DNA of 64,000 nt. It comes from Cryobacterium sp. Y29 (lineage in GTDB: Bacteria; Actinomycetota; Actinomycetes; Actinomycetales; Microbacteriaceae). The notes under the pieces are model-generated. The model did no database searches. It saw only the letters and a list, made by a program, of their open reading frames with translations, and had not been told where the DNA came from. Shown piece by piece: positions 1 to 8,587 of this stretch. The DNA is taken from contig NZ_PJJN01000023.1 of the NCBI RefSeq assembly GCF_002929825.1, positions 1 through 64,000 of the forward strand, given 5' to 3'. The position numbers were made by a program, and so were the translations under genes. Every line of letters begins with the position of its first letter. Positions within the stretch are counted from its first letter, which is position 1.

Positions 1-1
1 C

Positions 2-1288
2 CCAACCCCCACCGCAACCCCGCCGCCCACTGCGGAACCCGCGCCGGAACCGACTGACGGTCCCATCCCGCCGGTAGCTGCACCCTCGCAACCAACCCCC
101 GGACCGACGGCCGATCCGATTCCGGTGGCACCCACCGATTCCGTGGCGGCGTCAAGTCAAGCAGACGCTGCGGCATCCGCTCTCGTGACGGCCACCGCCC
201 GGGCGACTGCTGCACGAGCGCGCGCCGAACAGCGTGCCGCGGCCGCGCAGGTCGCAATCCAGCGCGCTTCCGCCCAGAAACTCAGCGTGGAGCGGGCCGC
301 AGCGTTGACGACGGCCCTCACCCACTCGCAAACCACGCAAGCCGCGCTCGACACCGCTCGCGGCGACCTGGCAGCAACGCAAGCACGTCAGACGAGCGCG
401 CAGGGCCGCGCAACTCTCGTTCACCAACTCGCCGTTGAGGCCTCGCAGCAAGCAAGCGTCTCTGCCCAAAGCTTCGCCGTAATCGCACGCAGGCTCGCCC
501 AGCAACGAAACGGTGCCGGAATCGCCGACGTGTTTCTCGGCGGGCACTCGCTCGGCAACGTGCTCGACCAGCTCAGCACGCTCGACCAGCTGAACTACCT
601 GGCCGACAACATCGACACGGTCCAGGCCACCGCCGAAGCTGACCAGGCGCGAGCAGTCAAGCTCAGCCAGCAGGACGCCGAGACGCGCGCTGCTGCCAGC
701 TCAGTGCCGGTCGATGCGAGCCAGGCGACCTTCGACGCGGCCTCGAGCGACTTCGAGGCGGCCGGTCTGGCGCTCGCCTCCGCAGCATCGCAGGCATCGA
801 ACGCCGCCGCGACCCTGGCGGCTCTCAATGTGCGCCCGATCATTCGCACCGACCTCGGCCAGCTCAGCGAGCAGGGTTGGGCCAACCCCGTGCATGGTGC
901 CATAACGGATGGCTACGGGCCACGCCTGCTTCGTCCGATCCCCGGAGTTGGCACGTTCCACTACGGCACCGATGTTGGGGCGAGCTGTCGGGCACCCGTT
1001 TTTGCAGCCACATCGGGAATCGTGCGGGCAGCGGGCTCCGTGGGAAGTTACGGCAATTGGATTCTGATCGACCATGGGGAGGGTGTGCAGACGGGCTACG
1101 CCCACCTCGCCAGCGGTGAAACCCTGGTCGCTGCCGGTGATCCGGTCACCGCCGGCCAGCAGATTGGCAGCGTTGGGAGCACCGGTCTGTCTACCGGCTG
1201 CCATTCCCACGTCGAGGTGCGGGTCGACGGCGTGCGCATCGACCCGCAACTATTCTTTCTGAACCGCGGCGTCGTTCTCGGCCGGTGA
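2..1288 (+). CDS. M23 family (LytM-like) metallopeptidase, 5' end outside the window
   Basis: Secreted cell-wall peptidase of the M23/LytM type, cutting peptidoglycan cross-bridges or acting as a scaffold for cell separation. The frame is open to the left edge, so the true start and any signal peptide lie outside; the GTG at 125 is only the first internal start. Visible order: a Pro/Thr/Ala-rich linker (about 2-130), a long Ala/Gln-rich coiled coil (about 150-820) as in NlpC/EnvC-type hydrolases, then the M23 domain (about 880-1270). Zn-site motifs are present: HYGTD (959-973) and HSHVE (about 1202-1216). It converges on the RND gene downstream. The family is clear; the physiological partner is not. 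Confidence 0.9.
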   Translation, partial: PTPTATPPPTAEPAPEPTDGPIPPVAAPSQPTPGPTADPIPVAPTDSVAASSQADAAASALVTATARATAARARAEQRAAAAQVAIQRASAQKLSVERAAALTTALTHSQTTQAALDTARGDLAATQARQTSAQGRATLVHQLAVEASQQASVSAQSFAVIARRLAQQRNGAGIADVFLGGHSLGNVLDQLSTLDQLNYLADNIDTVQATAEADQARAVKLSQQDAETRAAASSVPVDASQATFDAASSDFEAAGLALASAASQASNAAATLAALNVRPIIRTDLGQLSEQGWANPVHGAITDGYGPRLLRPIPGVGTFHYGTDVGASCRAPVFAATSGIVRAAGSVGSYGNWILIDHGEGVQTGYAHLASGETLVAAGDPVTAGQQIGSVGSTGLSTGCHSHVEVRVDGVRIDPQLFFLNRGVVLGR

Positions 1289-1359
1289 GGACCGGCGCAT
1301 CCGCCCGAACGTGCAGGGCCGGAACAGGCCGCGCGGGACGGGGTTTGATTCAGCTGAAT

Positions 1360-4300
1360 TCAGGCGGTCTGACGCATAGCGCGGCGTTCTCGTGCGCCCT
1401 CGACCAGTAGATAGAGCACCGGAAGCACGATCAGGGTCAACACAGTCGAGGAGACGAGCCCGCCGATGACCACGAGGGCGAGCGGCTGCGAGATGAATCC
1501 GCCATGGCCGGTGAGGCCGATCGCCATCGGCACCAGGGCGAAGATGGTGGCGAGCGCCGTCATCAGAATGGGCCGCAGCCTACGGCTCGCTCCGGCGACC
1601 AGGGCGTCAAATACCGCCAGGCCGCGCCGCCGGTACTGGTTGACCAGGTCGACCAGCACGATGGCGTTGGTCACCACGATCCCGATCAGCATGAGCACCC
1701 CGATCAGGGATGGCACGCCCAGCGGAATACCCGTTACAACCTGGAGCGCGATCGCCCCGGTCGCCGCGAACGGCACCGACACGAGCAGCAGCAGCGGTTG
1801 CAACAGCGACCGGAACGTTGCCACCATCACGATGTAGACGATGAGGATGGCAACCAGCATCGCCACTCCGAGCTGCTGAAATGCCTCGGCCTGATCGGCG
1901 CTGACCCCGCCGAGCGTCGCGGTCGCTCCGGTCGGCAACTTCGTGTCAATGAGCATCTGGCTCAGCTGCGCGTTCGCCGTGCCCAGATCATCGCTCGCGG
2001 GAGTCGCCGAGACGGTCGCCGTGCGCAGCCCCTTCGTCGTCGTGAGAGTGCTCGGTCCCTCGACCTGTTCAACGGTGGCGAGGGTATCGAGGGCGACCGA
2101 TCCGGCGCGGGTCGGGATCGGCACGGCTGCGAGATCAGCGGCTGTCGTCGGCGGCGACTGCGCCGACAGGTACACGGTTAGGTTGGTCTCGTCGATCACA
2201 ATCGATCCAATGGAACTCGGCTGCATGGCCTGCGACACGAGCGTGCCGAGAGCGAATTCGCTCAACCCGGCAGCAGCCGCAGCCTTCCGGTCGACCGTGA
2301 CGGCCAGGTACGGCAGCGAGGAGGCGAGAGTGTTCGCGCTCTCCCTGATCGCCCCGAGTTCTTGCACTGCGCTGAGAATCGTCGTCGTCGCGGTCTGAAG
2401 GTCGGCATCCGTTGCGGCCGTGATATCGACGGCGATGTCGGAGGAGGCCCCGAATCCGCTTGCTGCAGCCACCGAGATCTCGCCCACGTCCCCCAGTGCC
2501 GCCAGTGCTGTGCGCGCGTGGTTTTGCACCGCATCGGAGTCGGCACCGTCGGCTGTGGTGATCGAATAGGTCACGGCGCTCGAGCTGGGCGCACCGCCGC
2601 GAAACGCGCTCGCTGCGCTTCCGCCGCCGATCGACAGCTGCACGATGTCGATACCGTCGAGGCCCTGCAGCGCGGTCTCGACCGAAGCGGATGCGGCATC
2701 CTGCGCGGCCAAGCTGCTGCCCACTGGCAGCGTTTGCGTCACCCGAAAGGTGTTCTGCCCGGTTGATCCGAGAAAGTTCACCTTCATGAACGGCACGAGC
2801 GCGGCCGTTCCGCCGAGCACGAGAACCGCCAGCAGCAGCGTCGCGACGGCATGCTTGAGCGTGAATCGAATGACCGGCAGGTACCCCTGCTGCAGCCGTC
2901 CCGGGTTCTCGCCGGCCTCGGCCGCCTCCGTCAGCCCGGTCGAAGCGGATGCCGCTGCGGCGTGCCGCGAGCGGGCGCCGTTCGCCGGAGCGGGCGCGTG
3001 AGCCACCGCAGCCGCACCGGCACCGAGCACGCCGTCAGTGGCCAGGCCAGCAGGAGCCAGGCCGGCGGGGGCTGCCTCCTGCGGCACGATTCCGGGTGCC
3101 AGGTCGGTGGGGCGCTCGCCATCGACAGCCACCAGAGATTTCGGCGCCCGCAAAAACCAGAACGCGAGCACGGGAACGATGGTCAGTGACACGAGCAGCG
3201 AGGCGAGCAGGGCGATCGTCACGGTGAGCGCGAATGGGCGAAATAATTCCCCGGTCGATCCGCCAACGAAGGAGATCGGCAGGAACACCGTGACCGTGGT
3301 GACCGTCGACGCGGTGATAGCCCCCGCCACTTCGCGCACCGCGAAGACGATCGTGGCGGCGCGGTCGGCGCCGGCAACAAGGTGCCGTTTGATGTTTTCG
3401 ATGACCACGATCGAGTCGTCAACGACCCGGCCGATGGCGATCGTGAGTGCTCCGAGGGTGAGGATATTGAGCGAATAACCGACGCCCTGTAAGCCGATGA
3501 AGGTGATCAGCACCGAGGTCGGAATCGAGATGGCCGTGACAAGGGTGGCGCGCACCGAAAGCAGAAACAGCAGAATCACGATTACCGCGAAGCCGAGACC
3601 GAGCAGACCTTCCTGGGTGAGCGCGTCTATCGACTGCTGGATGAACGGCGCCTGGTCGAACACGACCGTGAACGTGGCCGGCGCGACGGCCGCCTCGAGC
3701 TGCGGCAGGATCGCACGCACCGCCCTGGACACGTCGACCGTGTTCGCGGCGGGCACCTTGGTGACGGCGATAGTGAGGGCCGGTTTGCCGTTTACCCGGG
3801 AAATGCTGGTGATCGGGTTTTCCACCAGGGCGACCGTCGCGACGTCGCCGATGGTTGTGGAGGCGGCATCCGCTGCGGCACCGACGCCGGCACCGGTGAA
3901 ACCGGCCGAGCTGGCCACGAGCGGGAGCGCGACGATGTCCTCGACCGAGCCGAGTTTGCTGCCGGCCTGCACCGACAGTGTCGTGTCACCCTCGGTGATG
4001 GCGCCGGCCGGAACCAGCGACCCGTTCTGCTGGAGCGCATCCCGGAGGTTTTGCGTGCTCCATCCGCGCGCGGCGAGCTCATCGACATTGGGCGTGATCG
4101 TGACGCGGCGGCCGATATCGCCGACCAGGGCGGCGTCGCGCACGCCGGCCACGTCCCGAATGTCACCGAGCACGCTGCGCTTCAACTGGTCAGCGAGCGC
4201 CACGGTGTCACTCGAGGCGACTGCGAGCGAGATCACCGGAAAGTCATCGATACTCCCGCTGATCACCTGCGGGTCGACGTCGGCCGGCAGCACGCTCTTA

Positions 4301-4647
4301 ATGCGGTTGATGGCCTGGTCGATGCGGGATTCGGCCTTGACCAGGTCGGTGCCGTAGGTGAAGGTGGCGCTCACCAGCGACGAGTTGGTGTTGCTCGTCG
4401 TCGATGTCGTTTCGAGGCCGACGAGGCCCTGGATGGCGGTCTCGATCGGGGTTGAAACGTCGTCGTTGACGACCTGCGGCGACGCCCCCGGGTAGCTGGT
4501 CGACACGAGCAGCTGCGGAAGCTGCAGGGACGGAATGAGCTCTTGCTTGAGGCCGGTCAGGGCCAGGCTGCCGAACACGGCCGCCACAATGGTGATGAGG
4601 GCGATCAGTGCCCGGTTCTTCATGCTCACTACCGCGAGAAAATGCAC
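1360..4647 (-). CDS. RND-superfamily efflux permease (AcrB/SwrC-like)
   Basis: Inner-membrane proton-driven exporter of the hydrophobe/amphiphile efflux type, like Gram-positive SwrC. About 1095 aa, with the usual two-fold repeat: TM1, a large extracytoplasmic loop, TM2-6, then the same again. The conserved start (MKNRAL, then QELIPSLQLPQ and YPGASP) and the TM4 region with GRVVDDSIVVIENI (about 3390-3430) fit the family. I chose GTG 4647: it gives the family-like N-terminus and lies 6 nt after a CATACT -10-like box, so the transcript may be leaderless. Odd point: a roughly 90-residue Ala/Pro-rich loop joins the two halves (about 2870-3140). It is divergent from the YczE-like gene. Substrate unknown. 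Confidence 0.9.
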   Translation of the reverse strand: MHFLAVVSMKNRALIALITIVAAVFGSLALTGLKQELIPSLQLPQLLVSTSYPGASPQVVNDDVSTPIETAIQGLVGLETTSTTSNTNSSLVSATFTYGTDLVKAESRIDQAINRIKSVLPADVDPQVISGSIDDFPVISLAVASSDTVALADQLKRSVLGDIRDVAGVRDAALVGDIGRRVTITPNVDELAARGWSTQNLRDALQQNGSLVPAGAITEGDTTLSVQAGSKLGSVEDIVALPLVASSAGFTGAGVGAAADAASTTIGDVATVALVENPITSISRVNGKPALTIAVTKVPAANTVDVSRAVRAILPQLEAAVAPATFTVVFDQAPFIQQSIDALTQEGLLGLGFAVIVILLFLLSVRATLVTAISIPTSVLITFIGLQGVGYSLNILTLGALTIAIGRVVDDSIVVIENIKRHLVAGADRAATIVFAVREVAGAITASTVTTVTVFLPISFVGGSTGELFRPFALTVTIALLASLLVSLTIVPVLAFWFLRAPKSLVAVDGERPTDLAPGIVPQEAAPAGLAPAGLATDGVLGAGAAAVAHAPAPANGARSRHAAAASASTGLTEAAEAGENPGRLQQGYLPVIRFTLKHAVATLLLAVLVLGGTAALVPFMKVNFLGSTGQNTFRVTQTLPVGSSLAAQDAASASVETALQGLDGIDIVQLSIGGGSAASAFRGGAPSSSAVTYSITTADGADSDAVQNHARTALAALGDVGEISVAAASGFGASSDIAVDITAATDADLQTATTTILSAVQELGAIRESANTLASSLPYLAVTVDRKAAAAAGLSEFALGTLVSQAMQPSSIGSIVIDETNLTVYLSAQSPPTTAADLAAVPIPTRAGSVALDTLATVEQVEGPSTLTTTKGLRTATVSATPASDDLGTANAQLSQMLIDTKLPTGATATLGGVSADQAEAFQQLGVAMLVAILIVYIVMVATFRSLLQPLLLLVSVPFAATGAIALQVVTGIPLGVPSLIGVLMLIGIVVTNAIVLVDLVNQYRRRGLAVFDALVAGASRRLRPILMTALATIFALVPMAIGLTGHGGFISQPLALVVIGGLVSSTVLTLIVLPVLYLLVEGARERRAMRQTA

Positions 4648-4699
4648 CCGCTCAGTATGCCAGTACACACAGTGCGCCCGACCTTTAGACTGAATCCTC

Positions 4700-5314
4700 G
4701 TGACTCGTCGACTGATCCAACTGCTGATTGGCCTTTTTCTCTACGGAATCGGCATTGCACTGATTGTGCGCGCTGGTATCGGCGTGGCCCCCTGGGATGT
4801 GCTCACCCAGGGGATCGACAATCACACGCAGCTCGGCTTCGGGCTGATCACGATTCTGCTGAGCGGGGTCGTGCTGGTGCTGTGGATTCCGATTCGGCAA
4901 AAGCCCGGCGCCGGAACGCTGCTGAACGCCGTGCTTGTGGGGCCTGCAGCCGATGTCGGCCTGTGGCTGATTCCTGCCGACCTCGACCTTTGGGCGCGCA
5001 TCGTGCTGTTCGCTGTTGGCCTCCTGACCGTGGCTGTCGCCACCGGCCTCTACATCGGGGCGCACTTCGGCCCCGGCCCACGCGATGGCCTGATGACCGG
5101 CCTGCACAAGCGCACCGGCTGGAAGATCTGGATCGTGCGTACCGGCATCGAGGTGATCGTGCTCGGCATCGGCTGGGCTCTCGGAGGCAACGTGGGAATC
5201 GGCACCGCACTGTTCGCCGTGCTGATCGGTCCCCTCTGCCAGCGCACGATCCCACTCTTCGCCATCAAACGTGCGGTCCGCGCGGCCGATCCCGCCCGCG
5301 CCGCGACCGCCTAA
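4700..5314 (+). CDS. YczE/YitT-like integral membrane protein
   Basis: Polytopic membrane protein of 204 aa with about five predicted membrane segments. It resembles the YczE/YyaS group: a short N-terminal hydrophobic segment followed by RAGIGVAPWDVL, and a later GPGPRDGLMTGL motif that repeats the same GxxPWD/GPxDGL theme. The molecular role is unknown. The GTG start at 4700 is 7 nt after a TAGACT box (4687-4692) with no Shine-Dalgarno sequence, which suggests a leaderless transcript. Divergent from the RND exporter, with about 50 nt between the starts, so the two promoters must lie back to back. Confidence 0.75.
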   Translation: MTRRLIQLLIGLFLYGIGIALIVRAGIGVAPWDVLTQGIDNHTQLGFGLITILLSGVVLVLWIPIRQKPGAGTLLNAVLVGPAADVGLWLIPADLDLWARIVLFAVGLLTVAVATGLYIGAHFGPGPRDGLMTGLHKRTGWKIWIVRTGIEVIVLGIGWALGGNVGIGTALFAVLIGPLCQRTIPLFAIKRAVRAADPARAATA

Positions 5315-5350
5315 CAGGGCGCCGAACGGGGCGGCTAAGGGGGCGCCGAC

Positions 5351-5401
5351 GTGTGCGCGAAAGGTAACGGTCGACGGAGGACACCATCACGTCGCGCACA
5401 C
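5351..5401. other. Inverted repeat between convergent genes
   Basis: A 10-bp perfect inverted repeat (GTGTGCGCGA at 5351-5360, TCGCGCACAC at 5392-5401) lies between the convergent YczE-like and M20 genes. The 31-nt spacer and lack of a T-run make it a weak terminator candidate. Confidence 0.3.
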
Positions 5402-5427
5402 ACTCCGTCTTCTCTGGGTCACGCGGA

Positions 5428-6594
5428 TCAGCCGGCTGTGAGCCCGCAGAACTCGGTGATCGTGCCCTCGAGAATATCGGCGAGCGCCCGCACCGATTGC
5501 GCGTCAGCCCACTCGATGTCGGCGTGCAAACCTTCGCCGTCGGCGCCGAAAACGACGCAGGGAATGCCTGCTTCAAGGATGAGTCCCGCGTCGGTCCAGA
5601 ACGGTTCGCCACGCGTGACCGCTGGGTGCCCGAGTACCCGCTGCGCATTGGCCGTCAGCGCCCGCACGATTGGCCACTGCGGCTCGGCCTCAAAGGCAGC
5701 GCGGGCCACCAGTCTGGTCAGCGCGAACTGGAACTCCGGTTCTTCCACGGTCAACGCGGTCAAGAGTGCGAGCAATTCGGTCTCGACGCTCTGGGGTGAC
5801 TGACCGGGCAGCATCCGTCGTTCGACGGTGAGGACGCAGCGAGCCGCGACCGTGGCCGCGTCGTCGCCGCCGGCAATCTGCGACACCCGCACGGCGCCGT
5901 GGCCGAGCGTGGCATGTGCCGGGGCCGCGTTGAGCCGTTGCTGCAGGCCGTCGAGGGCGCGTAATACGAGGCCGGCATGCCAGATGGCGTCGACGCCGAG
6001 CTCGGGCTGTGAGCCGTGCGCGGCGAGGCCGGTCAGCTCGAGTTCAAACCAGGCGAAGCCGCGGTGCGCTGTGGTGAGTTCGAGGCTGCTCGGTTCGACC
6101 ACCAGGGCGGCGTCGGCCCGAAAGCTGCGCAGCACCTCCTCGGTGCCGAGGCTGCCGAATTCTTCGTCGGCGACCAACGTCACGATCACGTCCCCGGCTA
6201 ACTCACCAGCGGATGCCCGCACCGCCGCCACGAGGATGGCCGCGACCCCGCTCTTGGTATCGACGGCCCCGCGCCCGTGTACTCGGCCGTCCCGGAGATC
6301 GCCGCTGAACGGATCGACCGCGCCGGGAGCGACGCCGACCGTATCGAGGTGGGCGTTGAGCATGAGTGAGCGGCCGTTGCCGGTGCCGTGCTTCACGCCG
6401 ACGACCGACGGGCGCCCGGGGGTCTGCTCCAGCACCGTGACATCGAAACCCTGCTGCCGCAGCCACTCACTGCACCAGATCGCGATCTCGCCCTCCCCCG
6501 CGGCTCCCGGCACGAGGTCGGGATTGACCGAATCGATGCGTACGAGCTGCTGTAAAATCGTGACGGGGTCGCTCGCAGGGGGTAGATGGGTCAT
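5428..6594 (-). CDS. M20 family metallohydrolase (ArgE/DapE/CPG2-like)
   Basis: Cytoplasmic di-zinc amidohydrolase/deacylase, 388 aa, the normal size for the ArgE/DapE/ACY1 group. The first metal motif NAHLDTVG gives His82 and the auxiliary Asp84. GRGAVDTKSG gives bridging Asp112, ADEEFG gives the catalytic base Glu144 and ligand Glu145, and a C-terminal His sits in GADGEGLHADIEW. The dimerisation (lid) domain lies in the middle, with HRGFAWFELELTGLAAHGS at its start. The substrate cannot be read: acetylornithine, succinyl-diaminopimelate or an N-acyl amino acid are all possible. No arg or dap genes are adjacent. Confidence 0.85.
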   Translation of the reverse strand: MTHLPPASDPVTILQQLVRIDSVNPDLVPGAAGEGEIAIWCSEWLRQQGFDVTVLEQTPGRPSVVGVKHGTGNGRSLMLNAHLDTVGVAPGAVDPFSGDLRDGRVHGRGAVDTKSGVAAILVAAVRASAGELAGDVIVTLVADEEFGSLGTEEVLRSFRADAALVVEPSSLELTTAHRGFAWFELELTGLAAHGSQPELGVDAIWHAGLVLRALDGLQQRLNAAPAHATLGHGAVRVSQIAGGDDAATVAARCVLTVERRMLPGQSPQSVETELLALLTALTVEEPEFQFALTRLVARAAFEAEPQWPIVRALTANAQRVLGHPAVTRGEPFWTDAGLILEAGIPCVVFGADGEGLHADIEWADAQSVRALADILEGTITEFCGLTAG

Positions 6595-6735
6595 CCCTAA
6601 AATCTAGGCCCTCCCGGGAGCGCCAAAGAATCGTTGGTACTGGCGTGCTGAAGCATCCCGTCACCCGCATCGCGGGGCCACGTAAGTGTTTGCCCGCTTT
6701 CGCGGAATTGGGCGCTGCCCTCGGTACCATGCAGC

Positions 6736-7530
6736 ATGGGCAAAACGGCGCGGTGGGGGCTGGTTCCGGCGGCGCTGGTGAGCGCATCCGCTGTGCTGCT
6801 CTTCGCGTTGCGGATGCCGCTACCCGGCTATGCAACGCTGGCCGCGGCGCTCCTGCTCGCGTTTCTCATCGACCGGGCTTTGTTTCGCGACCTGTTGCTG
6901 CTTGCCATTGGCCTTGGCATCATCAGCTCGATCTCGGTCGCGGCGAACATCAGCTACCCCAACATCGCGCTCATGGGCACGGTACTGAGCCTGTCGGTGC
7001 TCGTGCCGTACCTACTCTCGCGCTACTACTTTCGGGAACACGCGATTCGGTTTCCGATTCGCACCGGGCAGCGCTGGACCAGGCTCGAACGGGCCTACCT
7101 GCCGCTCGTGGTGCTGCTCGGGTATCTCATTCTTCCAAGTTATTTCATCGGAAGCGGCGCGTACCAGAACTGGCCAGCGGTGACTGCGCCCGATGAGATC
7201 GCCCGGCTGTTCGTGGGCGTGGGTTTTGTGGGTATCTGGGATGAACTGTTCTTCATCTGCATCGCGTTCGCCCTGCTGCGGCGGCATTTCCCCGACTGGC
7301 AGGCGAATATTCTGCAGGCCGTGATCTTCTCGTCGTTCCTGTGGGAGCTCGGCTACCAGTCGTGGGGTCCGCTGCTGACCGTGCCGTTCGCGCTGCTGCA
7401 GGGTTACACCTTCGCCCGCACCCGATCGCTGACCTATGTTGTCTGTGTGCACCTGCTCTTCGACCTGGTGGTGTTCCTCGTGCTCGTGCACGCTCACAAT
7501 CGCGACTGGCTGGCCATTTTTCTGTACTGA
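6736..7530 (+). CDS. CPBP-like (CAAX protease/bacteriocin-processing) membrane protein
   Basis: 264-aa protein with about eight hydrophobic segments. The C-terminal half resembles the CPBP/Abi family of intramembrane glutamic proteases. Motif 1, usually EExxxR, here reads WDELFF followed by LLRRHFPDW; motif 2, usually FxxxH, reads FSSFLWELG; motif 3 reads HLLFDL. The first Glu is replaced by Asp and the motif-2 His is not obvious, so peptidase activity is uncertain. It stands alone between an M20 gene on the other strand and the DUF4097 operon. Confidence 0.65.
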   Translation: MGKTARWGLVPAALVSASAVLLFALRMPLPGYATLAAALLLAFLIDRALFRDLLLLAIGLGIISSISVAANISYPNIALMGTVLSLSVLVPYLLSRYYFREHAIRFPIRTGQRWTRLERAYLPLVVLLGYLILPSYFIGSGAYQNWPAVTAPDEIARLFVGVGFVGIWDELFFICIAFALLRRHFPDWQANILQAVIFSSFLWELGYQSWGPLLTVPFALLQGYTFARTRSLTYVVCVHLLFDLVVFLVLVHAHNRDWLAIFLY

Positions 7531-7552
7531 CGCTCTTGTACCTCTCAGGAAC

Positions 7553-7590
7553 GCGCTATATCGTGTCTTTCACAACACGCGATATAGCGC
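7553..7590. promoter_or_regulatory. Dyad operator upstream of the DUF4097-PadR operon
   Basis: Perfect 11-bp inverted repeat: GCGCTATATCG (7553-7563) and CGATATAGCGC (7580-7590), with inner near-symmetric CGTGT/ACACG. It sits just upstream of a TATATT -10-like box (7596-7601) and the AAAGG ribosome site of the DUF4097 gene. PadR regulators commonly bind AT-rich dyads at their own operon, so autoregulation by the downstream PadR is likely (inference). Confidence 0.7.
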
Positions 7591-7618
7591 GAGTTTATAT
7601 TTGTGAAAGGACAACCCA

Positions 7619-8587
7619 GTGTCACTGGAAAAACGGCTGGTCGCCCCCGGGCAGACCAAGATTATCGACGTCGAACTGGTGCGTAAACTCAAGGTTGGCC
7701 TTATCGGCGGGACGGTCGACATCATCGGCCATGACGAGCCCGGCGCGCGCATCGAAGTGCACGGCGTCACCGGGAAAGACTTGAAGATCTCGATGGACGG
7801 CGACCGCCTCGAGATCGACCACCCCCAGCTGCGCTGGGATAACTTCATCGAGGTGTTCGCATCATTTCGCGGCACCGCACGCGCCGAGGTGAGCCTCTCC
7901 GTTCCCCGCGACGTCGCGCTTCGCTTCGGAGTCGTCACGGCCGATGCCCTCGTCTCAGGCCTGCGCAACGACGCCAAGCTCAGCACCGTCTCCGGCGATA
8001 TTGTCATCGACGACGTGCAGGGCGACCTCGACCTCAACGCGGTGAACGGAGAAATCTCGGTGCGCAATCACGTCGGAGCGCTTTCCGTGCACACCGTATC
8101 GGGCGATATCACGGCGAGCGGCAGCATCCGTCAATTCACGCTCGACGGGGTCTCGAGCAACGTGTTCCTCGACCTGGCCGGCTCGCCGGACCAGATCGTG
8201 ACGAACACGGTCAGCGGCAACTTCACCGTGCGACTCGAACCCCGTGTTGCCGCGCGCTACCACCTCAACACCCTCTCCGGCACACTCCAGCTCGACGACC
8301 ACACCGTGCGCACCGCTTTCGGCAAGGGCTACGAGGGCTCCACCGGCGCCCTCGACGGCAGCTGGCTCGACGTGCGTTCCAACTCCGTGTCTGGCGACAT
8401 CTCGGTCGTGCGCAGCGAGACCGTCGGCGCCGAACCAACCGGTACGGCATCGACCGGTACGGCATCGACCGGTACGGCATCGACCGGTACGGCATCGACT
8501 GGTACGGCATCGACCAGCGCAGCATCAACGAGCGCAGCGGATGCCGCACCGCCAGCCTCCCCCGATACCCGGCAGGACCCGGCATGA
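7619..8587 (+). CDS. DUF4097 family beta-strand repeat protein
   Basis: 322 aa. After a short lead it forms the repeated beta-strand pattern of DUF4097, with recurring S-G-D/N-I units (TVSGDIVI, AVNGEISV, TVSGDITA, TVSGNFTV, SVSGDISV), expected to fold as a right-handed beta-solenoid. No signal peptide or TM is visible, so it is probably cytoplasmic or peripheral. The C-terminus carries a five-fold GTAST repeat and a Ser/Ala/Pro tail. GTG 7619 follows AAAGGA at good spacing. The stop overlaps the PadR start by 4 nt (ATGA). DUF4097 proteins often accompany PadR regulators and are thought to take part in envelope-stress sensing; the exact role is unknown. Confidence 0.85.
   Translation: MSLEKRLVAPGQTKIIDVELVRKLKVGLIGGTVDIIGHDEPGARIEVHGVTGKDLKISMDGDRLEIDHPQLRWDNFIEVFASFRGTARAEVSLSVPRDVALRFGVVTADALVSGLRNDAKLSTVSGDIVIDDVQGDLDLNAVNGEISVRNHVGALSVHTVSGDITASGSIRQFTLDGVSSNVFLDLAGSPDQIVTNTVSGNFTVRLEPRVAARYHLNTLSGTLQLDDHTVRTAFGKGYEGSTGALDGSWLDVRSNSVSGDISVVRSETVGAEPTGTASTGTASTGTASTGTASTGTASTSAASTSAADAAPPASPDTRQDPA
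8441..8515 (+). repeat. 15-bp tandem repeat, 5 copies, in the DUF4097 gene
   Basis: Five copies of GGTACGGCATCGACC (the fourth with one T change) encode a Gly-Thr-Ala-Ser-Thr repeat in the C-terminal tail. The period is a multiple of three, so slippage changes tail length without breaking the frame. Confidence 0.95.

Noticed and set aside
1349..1360. 12-bp palindrome ATTCAGCTGAAT at the RND stop
   Set aside because: Short, at the end of a convergent pair, no promoter context; likely chance.
2949..3478. Several long plus-strand frames opposite the RND gene
   Set aside because: They follow the Ala/Pro-rich linker of the RND gene in other frames, lack ribosome sites and give Arg/Pro-rich products with no family signature.
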